A DNA stretch of 64,000 bases from Luteimicrobium xylanilyticum (GTDB taxonomy: Bacteria > Actinomycetota > Actinomycetes > Actinomycetales > Cellulomonadaceae), in NCBI RefSeq assembly GCF_009429125.1, contig NZ_CP045529.1, positions 1,116,001-1,180,000 on the forward strand, given 5' to 3'. The position numbers and the translations under genes are program-made. How positions within the stretch are numbered: position 1 is the first letter of the stretch; every line of letters starts with the position of its first letter. Shown here piece by piece: positions 52,567-61,495 of this stretch. The notes beneath the pieces were generated by a model. It did not search any database. It saw nothing but the letters and a program-made list of their open reading frames with translations, and was not told where the DNA came from.

Positions 52567-55500
52567 GTGCCGCCCGCTCCCGCCGTCAGCCTCCTGCCGC
52601 CCGCGCCCCCCGAGCTGCGCACCGCGGCGTCGGACGGCGGCCTGGACCCTGCGCAGACGGCGGCGCTCGAGGCCGCCGCCGGGCTGGGGGCAGGGGAGGC
52701 GCTCGTCGTCCTCGGGGCTCCCGGGACGGGCAAGACGACGGTCGCCGTGGAGGTCGCCGCCCTCGCTCTGGCGCAGGGCGCCGCTCCGCACGAGGTGCTG
52801 CTGCTCGCGCCGTCCCGACGCGCCGCGGACTCGCTGCGGGACGTCCTGACCTACCGGGCCGCGAGCACGCTCTCGGCCCCGCTCGTGCGGACGGCGGCGT
52901 CGGCGGCGTTCGCGGTCCTGTGCTCGCGGGCCGAGGCGCTGGGAGACCCGCTGCCCACGCTCGTCTCGGGGCCGGAGCAGGATCTGCTGCTGTCCGAGCT
53001 CCTCGCGGGCCATGTGGCGGGCGCCGGGGTCCCGCTCAGGCTCCCGCCCGGTCTGCCCGAGGAGGTCCTCGGGCTGCGCGGCTTCCGGCAGGAGCTGCGC
53101 GACCTGCTCATGCGGGCCGCCGAGCACGACCTGCTGCCGTCCGAGCTGGCCGCGCTCGGCCGCTTGCACGACCGCCCCGAGTGGGAGCTGGCCGCCCAGC
53201 TCTACGAGGAGTACCTCGCGGTCACGGCGCTCGGGACGGGCACACCGGACCGCGGGGCGCGCGTCGACCCCGCGGTCGTCGTCGCGGAGGCCGCGGACGC
53301 CCTGCGGACCTGGGACGCGGACCTGCCGGGCGTGCCGCGGCCGCGGTGGCGCCTCGTCGTCGTCGACGACTACCAGGAGGCCACCGCCGCCACCGCGGCC
53401 CTGCTCGAGGTCCTGCGCGACGCCGGTGCCCGCCTGGTCCTGCTCGGTGACCCCGACGTCGCGGTGCAGACGTTCCGCGGTGCGAGCCCCGCGCTGCTCG
53501 GGCAGGCCGGTGCCCGCCCGGGCCGCGGGCCGGGGCAGGTCGGCGCGTTCGACGCGCGGACCGTGCACCTCGGGACGGCGTGGCGGCACCCGGAGGGGCT
53601 GCGCGACGTCGTCACGCGCGTCACGGCCGCCATCCCCACCCTCGGTGCCGCGGCGCACCGGCGCGCGACGCCGGGCGGGCCGATCGACGGCGCCGGCCGG
53701 GTCGGCGTCGATGCCGAGCCCGTCGTCGACGTCGCGACCTTCGTCTCCGGGGCGGAGGAGACCGCGCACGTCGCGCGGGTCCTGCGCGCCGAGCACCTGC
53801 TGCGCGGCACGCCGTGGGAGCGCATGGCCGTCGTCGCGCGCGCGGGCGGTCAGCTCGCCGCGCTGCGTCGCGGCCTGCTCGCGGCGCAGGTGCCCGTGAA
53901 CCTCCTGGGCTCCGACGTGCCGCTCCGTGACGAGCCCGCGGTCCGTCCGCTGCTCGAGGTCGTCGGGGTCGCGCTGGACCTCGAGGCCGCGGGCGGGACG
54001 GACGACGACGCGGCGTCGCCCGTCGACCCGGACGTGGTCGCGGACCTCCTCACGTCACCCGTCGGCGGGCTCGACGTCGTCGGGCTGCGGCGCCTGCGCC
54101 GGGCCCTGCGCGCGGAGGAGCGGGCGGGCGGCGGGGGCCGCGCGTCGGACGCGCTGCTCGCTGAGGTCGTGGAGCACCCGAGCCGCGCAGCCACGCTCCC
54201 CGCGACCGTCCGGGCACCCGCCGAGCGTGTCGCGCGCGTCGTGGAGGCCGCGCGCGTGGCCGCGCGCGAACCCGACGCCGACGCCCAGTCCGTCCTGTGG
54301 GCCGCCTGGGACGCGACGGGCCTGGCCGAGCGGTGGCAGCGCCTCGCGCTCGAGGGCGGGACGGCGGGTGCGCGTGCCGACCGTGACCTCGACGCCGTGC
54401 TCGCGCTGTTCCGGGCGGCCGAGACGTTCGTCGACCGGCTCCCGCAGGCGCCGGCTCGCGCGTTCCTCGACTACCTCGGCTCGCAGGACCTGCCGGCCGA
54501 CACGCTGGCGGCGCAGGCGGTCGGCGCCGGCTCGGTGTCCGCGCTCACCCCCGCCGGGGCGGCCGGCGGCGAGTGGGACGTCGTCGTCGTCACGAGCGTG
54601 CAGGACGGCGTGTGGCCCGACCTGCGCCTGCGCGACTCGCTGCTGGGCTCGCAGGCGCTCGTCGAGATGCTCGCCCGGCGCGAGCTCGGCGGGGCCGAGG
54701 GCGAGACCGGGGCGGCGGCGCGCCGTGCCGTCCTCGCGGACGAGCTGCGCGCCTTCGCGGTGGCCGTCTCGCGCGCCCGGCGGCGGCTCGTCGTGACCGC
54801 CGTCGACGACGCCGACGAGCGCCCGTCCGTGTTCCTCGACCTCGTCGAGGCGCCGCCCGAGGAGGGGCGCACGCCCCGCCGACGCGAGGCCTCGCTCGAC
54901 CTGAGGGGGCTGGTCGCGTCCTTGCGCCGCGACCTGGTCGAGGGCGCGGTGACGGCGGACTCGGCCGCGCGTGGTCCGGGCGCCCCCGACCGCACCGCCG
55001 CCCTGCTCGCGGACCTCGCCCGCGCGGGCGTGAGCGGCGCCGACCCCGCGGGCTGGTACGGGGCGGGCGACGTCACGAGCGACGCCCCGCTCCACCCGGG
55101 CGAGGAGCGCGTCGTCGTCTCGCCGTCACGCGTCGAGCTCGTCGACGCGTGCGCCCTGCGCTGGGCGCTCGAGACGGCCGGCGGCACCGCGCCCGACGCG
55201 ACCGTCCAGACCCTCGGCACGCTCGTCCACGCCGTCGCCGAGGCCCTGCCCGACGGTGGCCACGCGGCGCTCGCGGCCGAGCTCGACCGGCGTTTCCCCG
55301 AGCTCGGGCTCAAGCCCGGCTGGCCCGCCACGCAGACGCGACGTCGGGCCGACGCGATGGTCGAGCGCCTCGCCGGGTACCTCAAGGACCGCACGGCGCT
55401 CGCCGTCGAGGTGCCGTTCCGCGTGGACGTCGGGGAACGAGCCACGCTGCGCGGCGTGATCGACCGGGTCGAGGCGACGGGCGACGCCGGCGCCGTCGAG

Positions 55501-55893
55501 GTCGTCGACCTCAAGACGGGCCGCAACGCCCCCTCCAAGGCGGACACCGAGCAGCACGCCCAGCTCGGGGCGTACCAGCTCGCGGTCGAGCTCGGCGGGC
55601 TCGACGGCTCGAAGCAGCCCGAGGGCGGACCGGGCGCGGACCTGCCCGACGGCGCACGGCCGGCAGGTGCGCGGCTCGTCTACCTCGGTACCGGCCGCAA
55701 CGCCGCGCTGCGCGACCAGCCGGCGCTCGACGAGCAGCCCGACGGCGGCGCGTGGGCCGCGGAGCTCGTCGACGGCGTCGCGCGCACCATGGCCGGATCG
55801 GCGTTCGTCGCCCAGGAGAACCGCCTGTGCGGGTCGTGCCCGGTCCGCCGGACGTGCCCCGCGCAGCCCGAGGGACGACAGGTGATCGCATGA
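52567..55893 (+). CDS. adnA: AdnA-like helicase-nuclease subunit
   Basis: An 1108-residue UvrD-type motor fused to a RecB-like nuclease; with AdnB it resects double-strand breaks for recombination. Walker A GAPGTGKTT has Lys56; VVVDDYQEAT replaces the canonical DExx motif, so this motor may be degenerate. The C-terminal nuclease shows VVDLKTGR (Asp981, Lys983). Four cysteines (862, 1088, 1091, 1097; CGSCPVRRTC) fit the AddB/AdnA-type iron-sulphur staple. Start uncertain between GTG 52540 and GTG 52567. The stop is joined to adnB by an unusual relay of tiny reading frames. Confidence 0.9.
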   Translation: MPPAPAVSLLPPAPPELRTAASDGGLDPAQTAALEAAAGLGAGEALVVLGAPGTGKTTVAVEVAALALAQGAAPHEVLLLAPSRRAADSLRDVLTYRAASTLSAPLVRTAASAAFAVLCSRAEALGDPLPTLVSGPEQDLLLSELLAGHVAGAGVPLRLPPGLPEEVLGLRGFRQELRDLLMRAAEHDLLPSELAALGRLHDRPEWELAAQLYEEYLAVTALGTGTPDRGARVDPAVVVAEAADALRTWDADLPGVPRPRWRLVVVDDYQEATAATAALLEVLRDAGARLVLLGDPDVAVQTFRGASPALLGQAGARPGRGPGQVGAFDARTVHLGTAWRHPEGLRDVVTRVTAAIPTLGAAAHRRATPGGPIDGAGRVGVDAEPVVDVATFVSGAEETAHVARVLRAEHLLRGTPWERMAVVARAGGQLAALRRGLLAAQVPVNLLGSDVPLRDEPAVRPLLEVVGVALDLEAAGGTDDDAASPVDPDVVADLLTSPVGGLDVVGLRRLRRALRAEERAGGGGRASDALLAEVVEHPSRAATLPATVRAPAERVARVVEAARVAAREPDADAQSVLWAAWDATGLAERWQRLALEGGTAGARADRDLDAVLALFRAAETFVDRLPQAPARAFLDYLGSQDLPADTLAAQAVGAGSVSALTPAGAAGGEWDVVVVTSVQDGVWPDLRLRDSLLGSQALVEMLARRELGGAEGETGAAARRAVLADELRAFAVAVSRARRRLVVTAVDDADERPSVFLDLVEAPPEEGRTPRRREASLDLRGLVASLRRDLVEGAVTADSAARGPGAPDRTAALLADLARAGVSGADPAGWYGAGDVTSDAPLHPGEERVVVSPSRVELVDACALRWALETAGGTAPDATVQTLGTLVHAVAEALPDGGHAALAAELDRRFPELGLKPGWPATQTRRRADAMVERLAGYLKDRTALAVEVPFRVDVGERATLRGVIDRVEATGDAGAVEVVDLKTGRNAPSKADTEQHAQLGAYQLAVELGGLDGSKQPEGGPGADLPDGARPAGARLVYLGTGRNAALRDQPALDEQPDGGAWAAELVDGVARTMAGSAFVAQENRLCGSCPVRRTCPAQPEGRQVIA

Positions 55894-55921
55894 GGGGCAT
55901 CGCATGAAGGGCATCGCATGA
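55885..55921 (+). repeat. 14-bp tandem repeat forming a stop/start relay between adnA and adnB
   Basis: ATCGCATGAGGGGC (55885-55898) and ATCGCATGAAGGGC (55899-55912) are followed by a partial third unit. Each unit holds ATGA. Two five-codon frames (MRGIA, 55890-55907; MKGIA, 55904-55921) link the adnA stop to the adnB start through three ATGA overlaps. Confidence 0.85.
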
Positions 55922-58900
55922 CGGAGCAGCTCGACCGCACGCTCGTCGCCGCGGTGGACGACGGGCCGGTCGCGGCCAGCCGTCGGCGGTACGCGGCCCT
56001 CGAGATCGCGGAGATCCTCGGCCGCCCGGCCCCGACGCCGGAGCAGGTCGCGGTGATCGAGGCGGACCCGGCGTCGCCGCTGCTCGTCATCGCGGGGGCC
56101 GGCTCGGGCAAGACGGAGACGATGGCGTCGCGCGTCGTCTGGCTCATCGCCAACGGGCACGTGCGGCCGGAGGAGGTCCTGGGCCTGACGTTCACGCGCA
56201 AGGCCGCGGGCGAGCTCGCGCTGCGCGTCCAGGACCGTCTGGCGCAGTTCGCCCGGCGGACGGGCGCCGCGGCGGACGGGCTCGCGCTCCTCGACCGTCC
56301 GACCGTCTCGACGTACAACGCGTACGCGGCCGGCCTCGTCGGCGACCACGCGCTGCGCCTCGGGATCGAGCCGGGTTCGCGCCTGCTCAGCGAGGCCAGC
56401 CAGTGGCAGCTCGCGGCGGAGGTCGTCGAGTCGTGGGCGGGGGACCTCGGCACGGACGCCGCCGTGTCGTCGGTGATCGACGCGGTCCGCTCGCTCTCGG
56501 GTGCGCTCGCGGAGCACCTGCTCGAGCCCGTCGAGGCGCGGGCTCGGCTCGAGCGGCTCGCCGACGGGATCGCCGCCGTCCCGCTCGGGCGCCGGAAGAC
56601 CCACTACGCGGACGTCACGAGCCTGCTCGGAAGCCTCGGCGAGCGGGCTCGGCTGCTCGACGTCGTCGCCGCGTACGCCGAGCGCAAGCGGCGGCTCGAG
56701 GCGCTCGACTTCGGTGACCAGGTCGCGATCGCGGCCCGCCTCGCGCGGGAGGTGCCCGTCGTCGGACGGCTCGAGCGTGGCCGGTACCGGGCCGTCCTGC
56801 TCGACGAGTACCAGGACACCTCGCACGCCCAGGTCGAGCTCCTCGCGGCGCTGTTCGGGGCCGGCCACGGCGTTACAGCCGTGGGCGACCCGAACCAGTC
56901 GATCTACGGGTGGCGCGGGGCGAGCGCGGGCGGCATCGGGCGCTTCCCCGAGCGGTTCCGGCAGGCGCCCACGGCCGCGAGCCCGCACGGCGCGCGCGCC
57001 CGGGTGCTGAGCCTGTCGACGTCGTGGCGCAACGACCGTGCGATCCTCGACGTCGCGAACCGCACGGCCGAGCCGCTGCGCGCGTCGTCGCAGGTCCCGG
57101 TGGACCGGCTCGCGGCGCGGCCCGGGGCGGGCGAGGGGGCGGTCCACGTGACCTTCCTCGCGACGGAGGACGAAGAGGCGGCGCACCTGGCCGACGTGGT
57201 CGCGAGGGCGCGGGACGACGCGGCAGCGGCCGGTCGCTCGATGCCGTCGGCGGCGGTGCTGTGCCGCGCGCGACGCCAGTTCCTCCCGGTCGAGGCGGCG
57301 CTGCGCGCGCGGGGGATCCCGGTCGAGGTCGTCGGGCTCGGTGGGCTCCTGTCCACGCCCGAGGTGACGGACCTCGTCGCGTTCCTGCAGGTCGCGCACG
57401 ACCCGTCGCGCGGCGACGCGCTCGCCCGCCTGCTCACGGGGCCGCGCGTCAACCTCGGCGCAGCCGACCTGTTCGCGCTCGCGAGCCGGGCGCGCGACCT
57501 CGCCGACGCCCAGGACCGGGCCCGGGCCGACGGCGCGCCCGACGACGCCCCGCCCGAGCCGGAGCCCGACCCCGAGGACGGGGCCGAGCCCGCGATCCTC
57601 GAGGGCGACGTCGTCGACCACCGCTCGCTCGTCGACGCGCTCGACGACCTGCCCGCACCGGGACGCGCCGCGCGCGACGGGCGCACGCTGACGACGGCGG
57701 CGCACACCCGCCTGGCGACGCTCGCCCGCGACCTGCGGGCGGTCCGCGCGCAGACCTACCTGTCGCTCCCGGAGCTCGTGACGCAGGCGGAGCGTGCGCT
57801 CGGCCTCGACATCGAGGTCGACGTCGCGGGCGCGCTCTTCGACGCGGGCGCCCAGGGCGGCAGCGAGCTCGGGCGTGCCCACCTCGACGCCTTCCGGGAC
57901 GTCGCGCTCGAGTTCTCCCAGTCGGCCGACGTCCCGACGCTCGGCGCCTTCCTGGCGTGGCTCGGCGCGGCCCAGGCGCAGGAGGGTGGGCTCGACCTGC
58001 CGCTGCGCGACGTCGACCCCGACGCCGTCCAGGTCATCACCGTGCACGGCGCGAAGGGCCTCGAGTGGGACCTCGTCGTCGTGCCCGGCCTCGTGCAGCA
58101 GGCGTTCCCGCAGGTGCGGTTCGGGGACGACGGACCGACGGACTCGGGCTGGCTCACCGGGCTCGGCAACCTGCCGTACCCGCTGCGCGGCGACGCCCGC
58201 GACCTGCCGCACCTGGCGTACGACGACGCCGAGGACGCCACCGGCCTCCGCGACGCCCTGGCCGCGTTCAAGCTCGCGTGCGGCGAGCACGAGCTCGCCG
58301 AGGAGAGGCGGCTCGCCTACGTGGCGTTCACGCGGGCCCGGCACGAGCTGCACCTGTCGGGGTCGTGGTGGCGCACGGGCACCCGGCCGAGCGAGCCGTC
58401 GGTGTTCCTGACCGAGCTCGTCGACGCCGGCCTGCGCCCCGAGATGTGGGCCGACGTCCCCGAGGACGGTGCGTCGAACCCGCTCGCCGACCGCGTCCGC
58501 ACGGGCTGGTGGCCCGCTATCCCTGACGATGACGCAGCGAGGGGCCACGCCGACCCGGCGGCGGAGCCGGGCCCGTCCCCGGCGGTCCGGGCGGTGCGGG
58601 CCGCCGCGGACGCGGTCCGGGAAGCGGTCGAGTCCGGTGCCTCGGCCCTCGCCACCGACGACGCCAGGCACGCCCCGGACGACCCGGACGGCCTGGTCGC
58701 CCTCGCGCGTCTGCTCCTCGCCGAGCGCGCCACGCACGAGGCCGCTCGCGCCGAGGTCGCCTTCCCGGCCCACGTGTCGGCGTCGGGCCTCGTGGCGCTC
58801 GCGGCGGACCGGGACGCGTTCGCCCTGGCGCGTCGCCGCCCGGTCCCGCGCAGGCCCTCGTCGCACGCCCGCCGGGGGACGGCGTTCCACGCCTGGGTCG

Positions 58901-59388
58901 AGCGGTACTTCGGGGCTGCGGCGCTGCTCGACGTCGAGGACCTCCCGGGCGCCGACGACGCCGACGTCCGGACCGACGAGGAGCTCGACGCCCTGCGCAC
59001 GACCTTCCTGGCGTCGCGGTGGGCGTCGCGCGAGCCGCTCGCGATCGAGGTGGACGTCGAGACCCCGGTCGCGGGCGTCGTCGTGCGTTGCCGCATCGAC
59101 GCGGTCTTTCCCGACCGCGCCGAGCCGCGGGGCGACGACCCCGACGGCACCCGGCCGGCCGCCGTCGTCGTGGACTGGAAGACGGGCCGCGCGCCGCACG
59201 ACGAGGCATCGCGGCGTGCGCGCGAGGTCCAGCTCGCGGCGTACCGGCTGGCGTGGTCCCGGTGGTCGGGGCTGCCGCTCGCGGACGTGTCGGCGGCGTT
59301 CTACTACGTCGCGGACGACACCACGGAACGCCCGGTCGACCTGCTCGACGAGACCGCGCTCGAGGCGCTGGTGCGCGGGGTCCGCTAG
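55918..59388 (+). CDS. adnB: AdnB-like helicase-nuclease subunit
   Basis: A 1156-residue UvrD/RecB-type protein. Walker A AGAGSGKTET (Lys65), LTFTRKAAGEL (Ia), LLDEYQDTSHAQ (II), VGDPNQSIYGWRGA (III), ITVHGAKGLEWDLV (V) and VAFTRARHEL (VI) are all intact, so this is the active motor of the AdnAB pair. The C-terminal nuclease has VVVDWKTGR (Asp1086, Lys1088) and QLAAYRLAW. It lacks the four-cysteine cluster seen in AdnA, as expected. ATG 55918 follows AAGGG by seven bases and overlaps the stop of an upstream five-codon frame. Confidence 0.95.
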   Translation: MTEQLDRTLVAAVDDGPVAASRRRYAALEIAEILGRPAPTPEQVAVIEADPASPLLVIAGAGSGKTETMASRVVWLIANGHVRPEEVLGLTFTRKAAGELALRVQDRLAQFARRTGAAADGLALLDRPTVSTYNAYAAGLVGDHALRLGIEPGSRLLSEASQWQLAAEVVESWAGDLGTDAAVSSVIDAVRSLSGALAEHLLEPVEARARLERLADGIAAVPLGRRKTHYADVTSLLGSLGERARLLDVVAAYAERKRRLEALDFGDQVAIAARLAREVPVVGRLERGRYRAVLLDEYQDTSHAQVELLAALFGAGHGVTAVGDPNQSIYGWRGASAGGIGRFPERFRQAPTAASPHGARARVLSLSTSWRNDRAILDVANRTAEPLRASSQVPVDRLAARPGAGEGAVHVTFLATEDEEAAHLADVVARARDDAAAAGRSMPSAAVLCRARRQFLPVEAALRARGIPVEVVGLGGLLSTPEVTDLVAFLQVAHDPSRGDALARLLTGPRVNLGAADLFALASRARDLADAQDRARADGAPDDAPPEPEPDPEDGAEPAILEGDVVDHRSLVDALDDLPAPGRAARDGRTLTTAAHTRLATLARDLRAVRAQTYLSLPELVTQAERALGLDIEVDVAGALFDAGAQGGSELGRAHLDAFRDVALEFSQSADVPTLGAFLAWLGAAQAQEGGLDLPLRDVDPDAVQVITVHGAKGLEWDLVVVPGLVQQAFPQVRFGDDGPTDSGWLTGLGNLPYPLRGDARDLPHLAYDDAEDATGLRDALAAFKLACGEHELAEERRLAYVAFTRARHELHLSGSWWRTGTRPSEPSVFLTELVDAGLRPEMWADVPEDGASNPLADRVRTGWWPAIPDDDAARGHADPAAEPGPSPAVRAVRAAADAVREAVESGASALATDDARHAPDDPDGLVALARLLLAERATHEAARAEVAFPAHVSASGLVALAADRDAFALARRRPVPRRPSSHARRGTAFHAWVERYFGAAALLDVEDLPGADDADVRTDEELDALRTTFLASRWASREPLAIEVDVETPVAGVVVRCRIDAVFPDRAEPRGDDPDGTRPAAVVVDWKTGRAPHDEASRRAREVQLAAYRLAWSRWSGLPLADVSAAFYYVADDTTERPVDLLDETALEALVRGVR

Positions 59389-59403
59389 CGCTGGGCCGCG
59401 GGG

Positions 59404-60330
59404 CTACGAGTCGCCGGGCCCGTCCTCGACGGCCTCCTCGAGCTCGCGGAGCATGTCGACGGCGTCGGCCACGACGTCGTCCTGGCCCGTGCGCACCCCG
59501 TGCAGGAGCCAGCGCACGAGCTCGAGCTCGCCCGCGAGCAGCGCACGCTCCTCGAGGTGCGGGTCGGCGAGCTCGGTGCGGCGCAGCCGGTACGCCTCGA
59601 GGATCGAGTCGGTCGCGTCCTCGGGTGCGGCGACGAGCAGCCAGGCGAGGTCGTCCGCGGGGTCGGCGACGCGCGCGTCGGACCAGCCGGTCACGGCGCG
59701 CACCCGGGTCCCGGACGTGAGGACCTGCTCGGGGCCGAGGTCCCCGTGCACGACGACGGGCTGGTACTTCCAGAGGGCGACGTCCTCGAGCGCGTCCTCC
59801 CAGCGGCGCAGCAGGGTGGCGGGCACGTGGCCGGTGGCGGCGGCGTCGTCGAGCTCGGCGAGCCGGCGGTCCCGGTACTCGTCGGCCGTGTAGACGGGGA
59901 GGCCGGCGTCGGCGACGACGGTCGCGGGCAGCTCGTGGATCGCGGCGACGACGCGTCCCAGGTCGGCCGCGAGGCCGGGGCCGGGGCCGAGCCGGTCGAG
60001 GTCGAGAGGTGCGCCGTCGAGCGCGGCGTGCACGACGGCGCGCCCGCCCTCGGGCAGCCGTGCGTAGCCGCGGGGCGCCGGGACCGCGAACGGCAGGACG
60101 CCCGCGTCGACGTACGGCACGAGGCGGGCGAGCAGCGCGACCTCGGCCTCGAGGGCCGCGCCGGCGGCGACGGTCTGCGGGGCGCGCACGACCCAGCGGG
60201 CGCCGTCCTCGTCGGTCACGACGGCGACGTCGTAGTCACCGCGGTCGCGCACCGGCTCGGCGGTCACGGCCTGCAGCCCGTGCACCGCCTGGGTGGAGAG
60301 CGCGGCGAGGACGAGGGGCGAGCGGGTCAC
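59404..60330 (-). CDS. APH-family phosphotransferase-like protein, altered active site
   Basis: A 308-residue protein with the aminoglycoside phosphotransferase/kinase fold. The catalytic loop reads VVVHGDLGPEQVL: the His and Asp are kept but the usual Asn after HGDxxxx is Gln. The metal-binding motif normally IDW reads VTGW followed by SDARVADPADDLAWLL, so the key Asp is Gly. It may be a pseudokinase or a divergent enzyme. GTG 60330 is the start. Its stop is 15 bases from adnB, convergent; it is divergent from nudC. Confidence 0.8.
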   Translation of the reverse strand: MTRSPLVLAALSTQAVHGLQAVTAEPVRDRGDYDVAVVTDEDGARWVVRAPQTVAAGAALEAEVALLARLVPYVDAGVLPFAVPAPRGYARLPEGGRAVVHAALDGAPLDLDRLGPGPGLAADLGRVVAAIHELPATVVADAGLPVYTADEYRDRRLAELDDAAATGHVPATLLRRWEDALEDVALWKYQPVVVHGDLGPEQVLTSGTRVRAVTGWSDARVADPADDLAWLLVAAPEDATDSILEAYRLRRTELADPHLEERALLAGELELVRWLLHGVRTGQDDVVADAVDMLRELEEAVEDGPGDS

Positions 60331-60384
60331 CTGCCCACGGTAGCGGGCGCGGGCCGGGTGAAGCCTCTCAACCCGCCCGGCGGA

Positions 60385-60411
60385 CTGCCGGCACGTGCCG
60401 GCAGCTACGGT
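60385..60411 (+). promoter_or_regulatory. 20-bp palindrome and -10 box of nudC
   Basis: CTGCCGGCACGTGCCGGCAG (60385-60404) is perfectly self-complementary. TACGGT (60406-60411) follows at once and lies six bases before GTG 60418, giving a leaderless start; the palindrome covers the -35 and spacer, as an operator would. Confidence 0.65.
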
Positions 60412-60417
60412 GGCCCG

Positions 60418-61494
60418 GTGACCGATGTCGTCTCGCCCTCGCCCTTCGATCCGTCGTCCGCGCTGCCGCTCGCGACACCGTTGGCCCGTGCGGCCGAGCG
60501 TCGGGCGGTGCCGGGCGAGCTCGCCCGCGCGCTCGCCGACGACGCGACCCGCGTCCTGCTCGTGCACCGGGCCAAGGTCCCGGTCGTGACGGTCGGCGCC
60601 CCGGACGCGGCCGCCGAGGACGTCGGTTGGGGCGCCGGTCCGCAGGCTGCGGCGACGCAGCGTCTCGACCTCCTCCCGGCCGCCGCGGTCCGTGACCCGG
60701 CGTTCGGGGCGCCGTCGGACGCGCAGCCGGTAGCCCGGTGGCTGCTGCTGTGCGAGACGGGCGGCGCGGCCGTGCTGGCGCTCGTCGTGCCCGACTCTGC
60801 CGACGCGAGCACGCCGGGGATCGAGGGCATCGCCCCGCAGGACCCGTGGTCGGCCCTGCTCCGCGACCGCGGATGGCGGACGGTCCGCGAGGCCGCGGTC
60901 ACGGTCGCACCCGAGGAGGCCGCGCTCGCCGCCGAGGCGACCGCCCTGGCGCAGTGGCACGACCGCAGCCCTCGCTGCCCGCACTGCGGCGAGCCGACGG
61001 TCGTCGTCGACGGCGGCTGGGTGCGGCGGTGCGAGGCGGAGGGCATCAGCCACTTCCCGCGCACGGATCCGGCGGTGATCATGGCGGTCGTCGATGCGGA
61101 CGACCGGCTGCTCCTGGGGCGGTCGACGGCGTGGCCGGAGGGGCGGTTCTCGACGCTCGCCGGGTTCGTCGAGCCGGGGGAGTCGGCCGAGCAGGCGGTG
61201 CGTCGCGAGGTGGGCGAGGAGTCAGGCGTCGAGGTGGGGGACGTCGTCTTCCGGGCGAGCCAGCCGTGGCCGTTCCCGTCGTCGCTCATGCTCGGCTTCC
61301 GTGCGGTCGCCCGCACGACGGCGCTGCGTGCGGACGGGGTCGAGCTCGCCGAGCTGCGCTGGGTCACCCGGGGCGAGCTGGCTGACCAGGTCGCGGCGGG
61401 GGCCCTGCTCCCGCCCGGGCGCGTGTCGATCGCGCGGGCGCTGATCGAGGAGTGGTTCGGCGGCCCGCTGCCCGAGGTCGCGAAGGAGTCGTGA
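60418..61494 (+). CDS. nudC: NADH pyrophosphatase (Nudix)
   Basis: A 358-residue NudC-type hydrolase cutting NAD(H) to NMN(H) and AMP and able to decap NAD-RNA. It has the N-terminal NudC domain, zinc-ribbon-like CPHCGEPT and RRCEAEGISHFPRTDPAVI, the Nudix box GFVEPGESAEQAVRREVGEE and the NADH-specificity motif SQPWPFPSSLM. GTG 60418 has no ribosome-binding site and a -10 box six bases upstream. The methyltransferase start lies just after its stop with the AAGGAG inside nudC. Confidence 0.94.
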   Translation: MTDVVSPSPFDPSSALPLATPLARAAERRAVPGELARALADDATRVLLVHRAKVPVVTVGAPDAAAEDVGWGAGPQAAATQRLDLLPAAAVRDPAFGAPSDAQPVARWLLLCETGGAAVLALVVPDSADASTPGIEGIAPQDPWSALLRDRGWRTVREAAVTVAPEEAALAAEATALAQWHDRSPRCPHCGEPTVVVDGGWVRRCEAEGISHFPRTDPAVIMAVVDADDRLLLGRSTAWPEGRFSTLAGFVEPGESAEQAVRREVGEESGVEVGDVVFRASQPWPFPSSLMLGFRAVARTTALRADGVELAELRWVTRGELADQVAAGALLPPGRVSIARALIEEWFGGPLPEVAKES

Positions 61495-61495
61495 C

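Noticed and set aside
55126-59199. A 1357-codon minus-strand open frame opposite adnA/adnB
   Set aside because: Arg-rich shadow of the helicase genes without any recognisable motif or plausible start.
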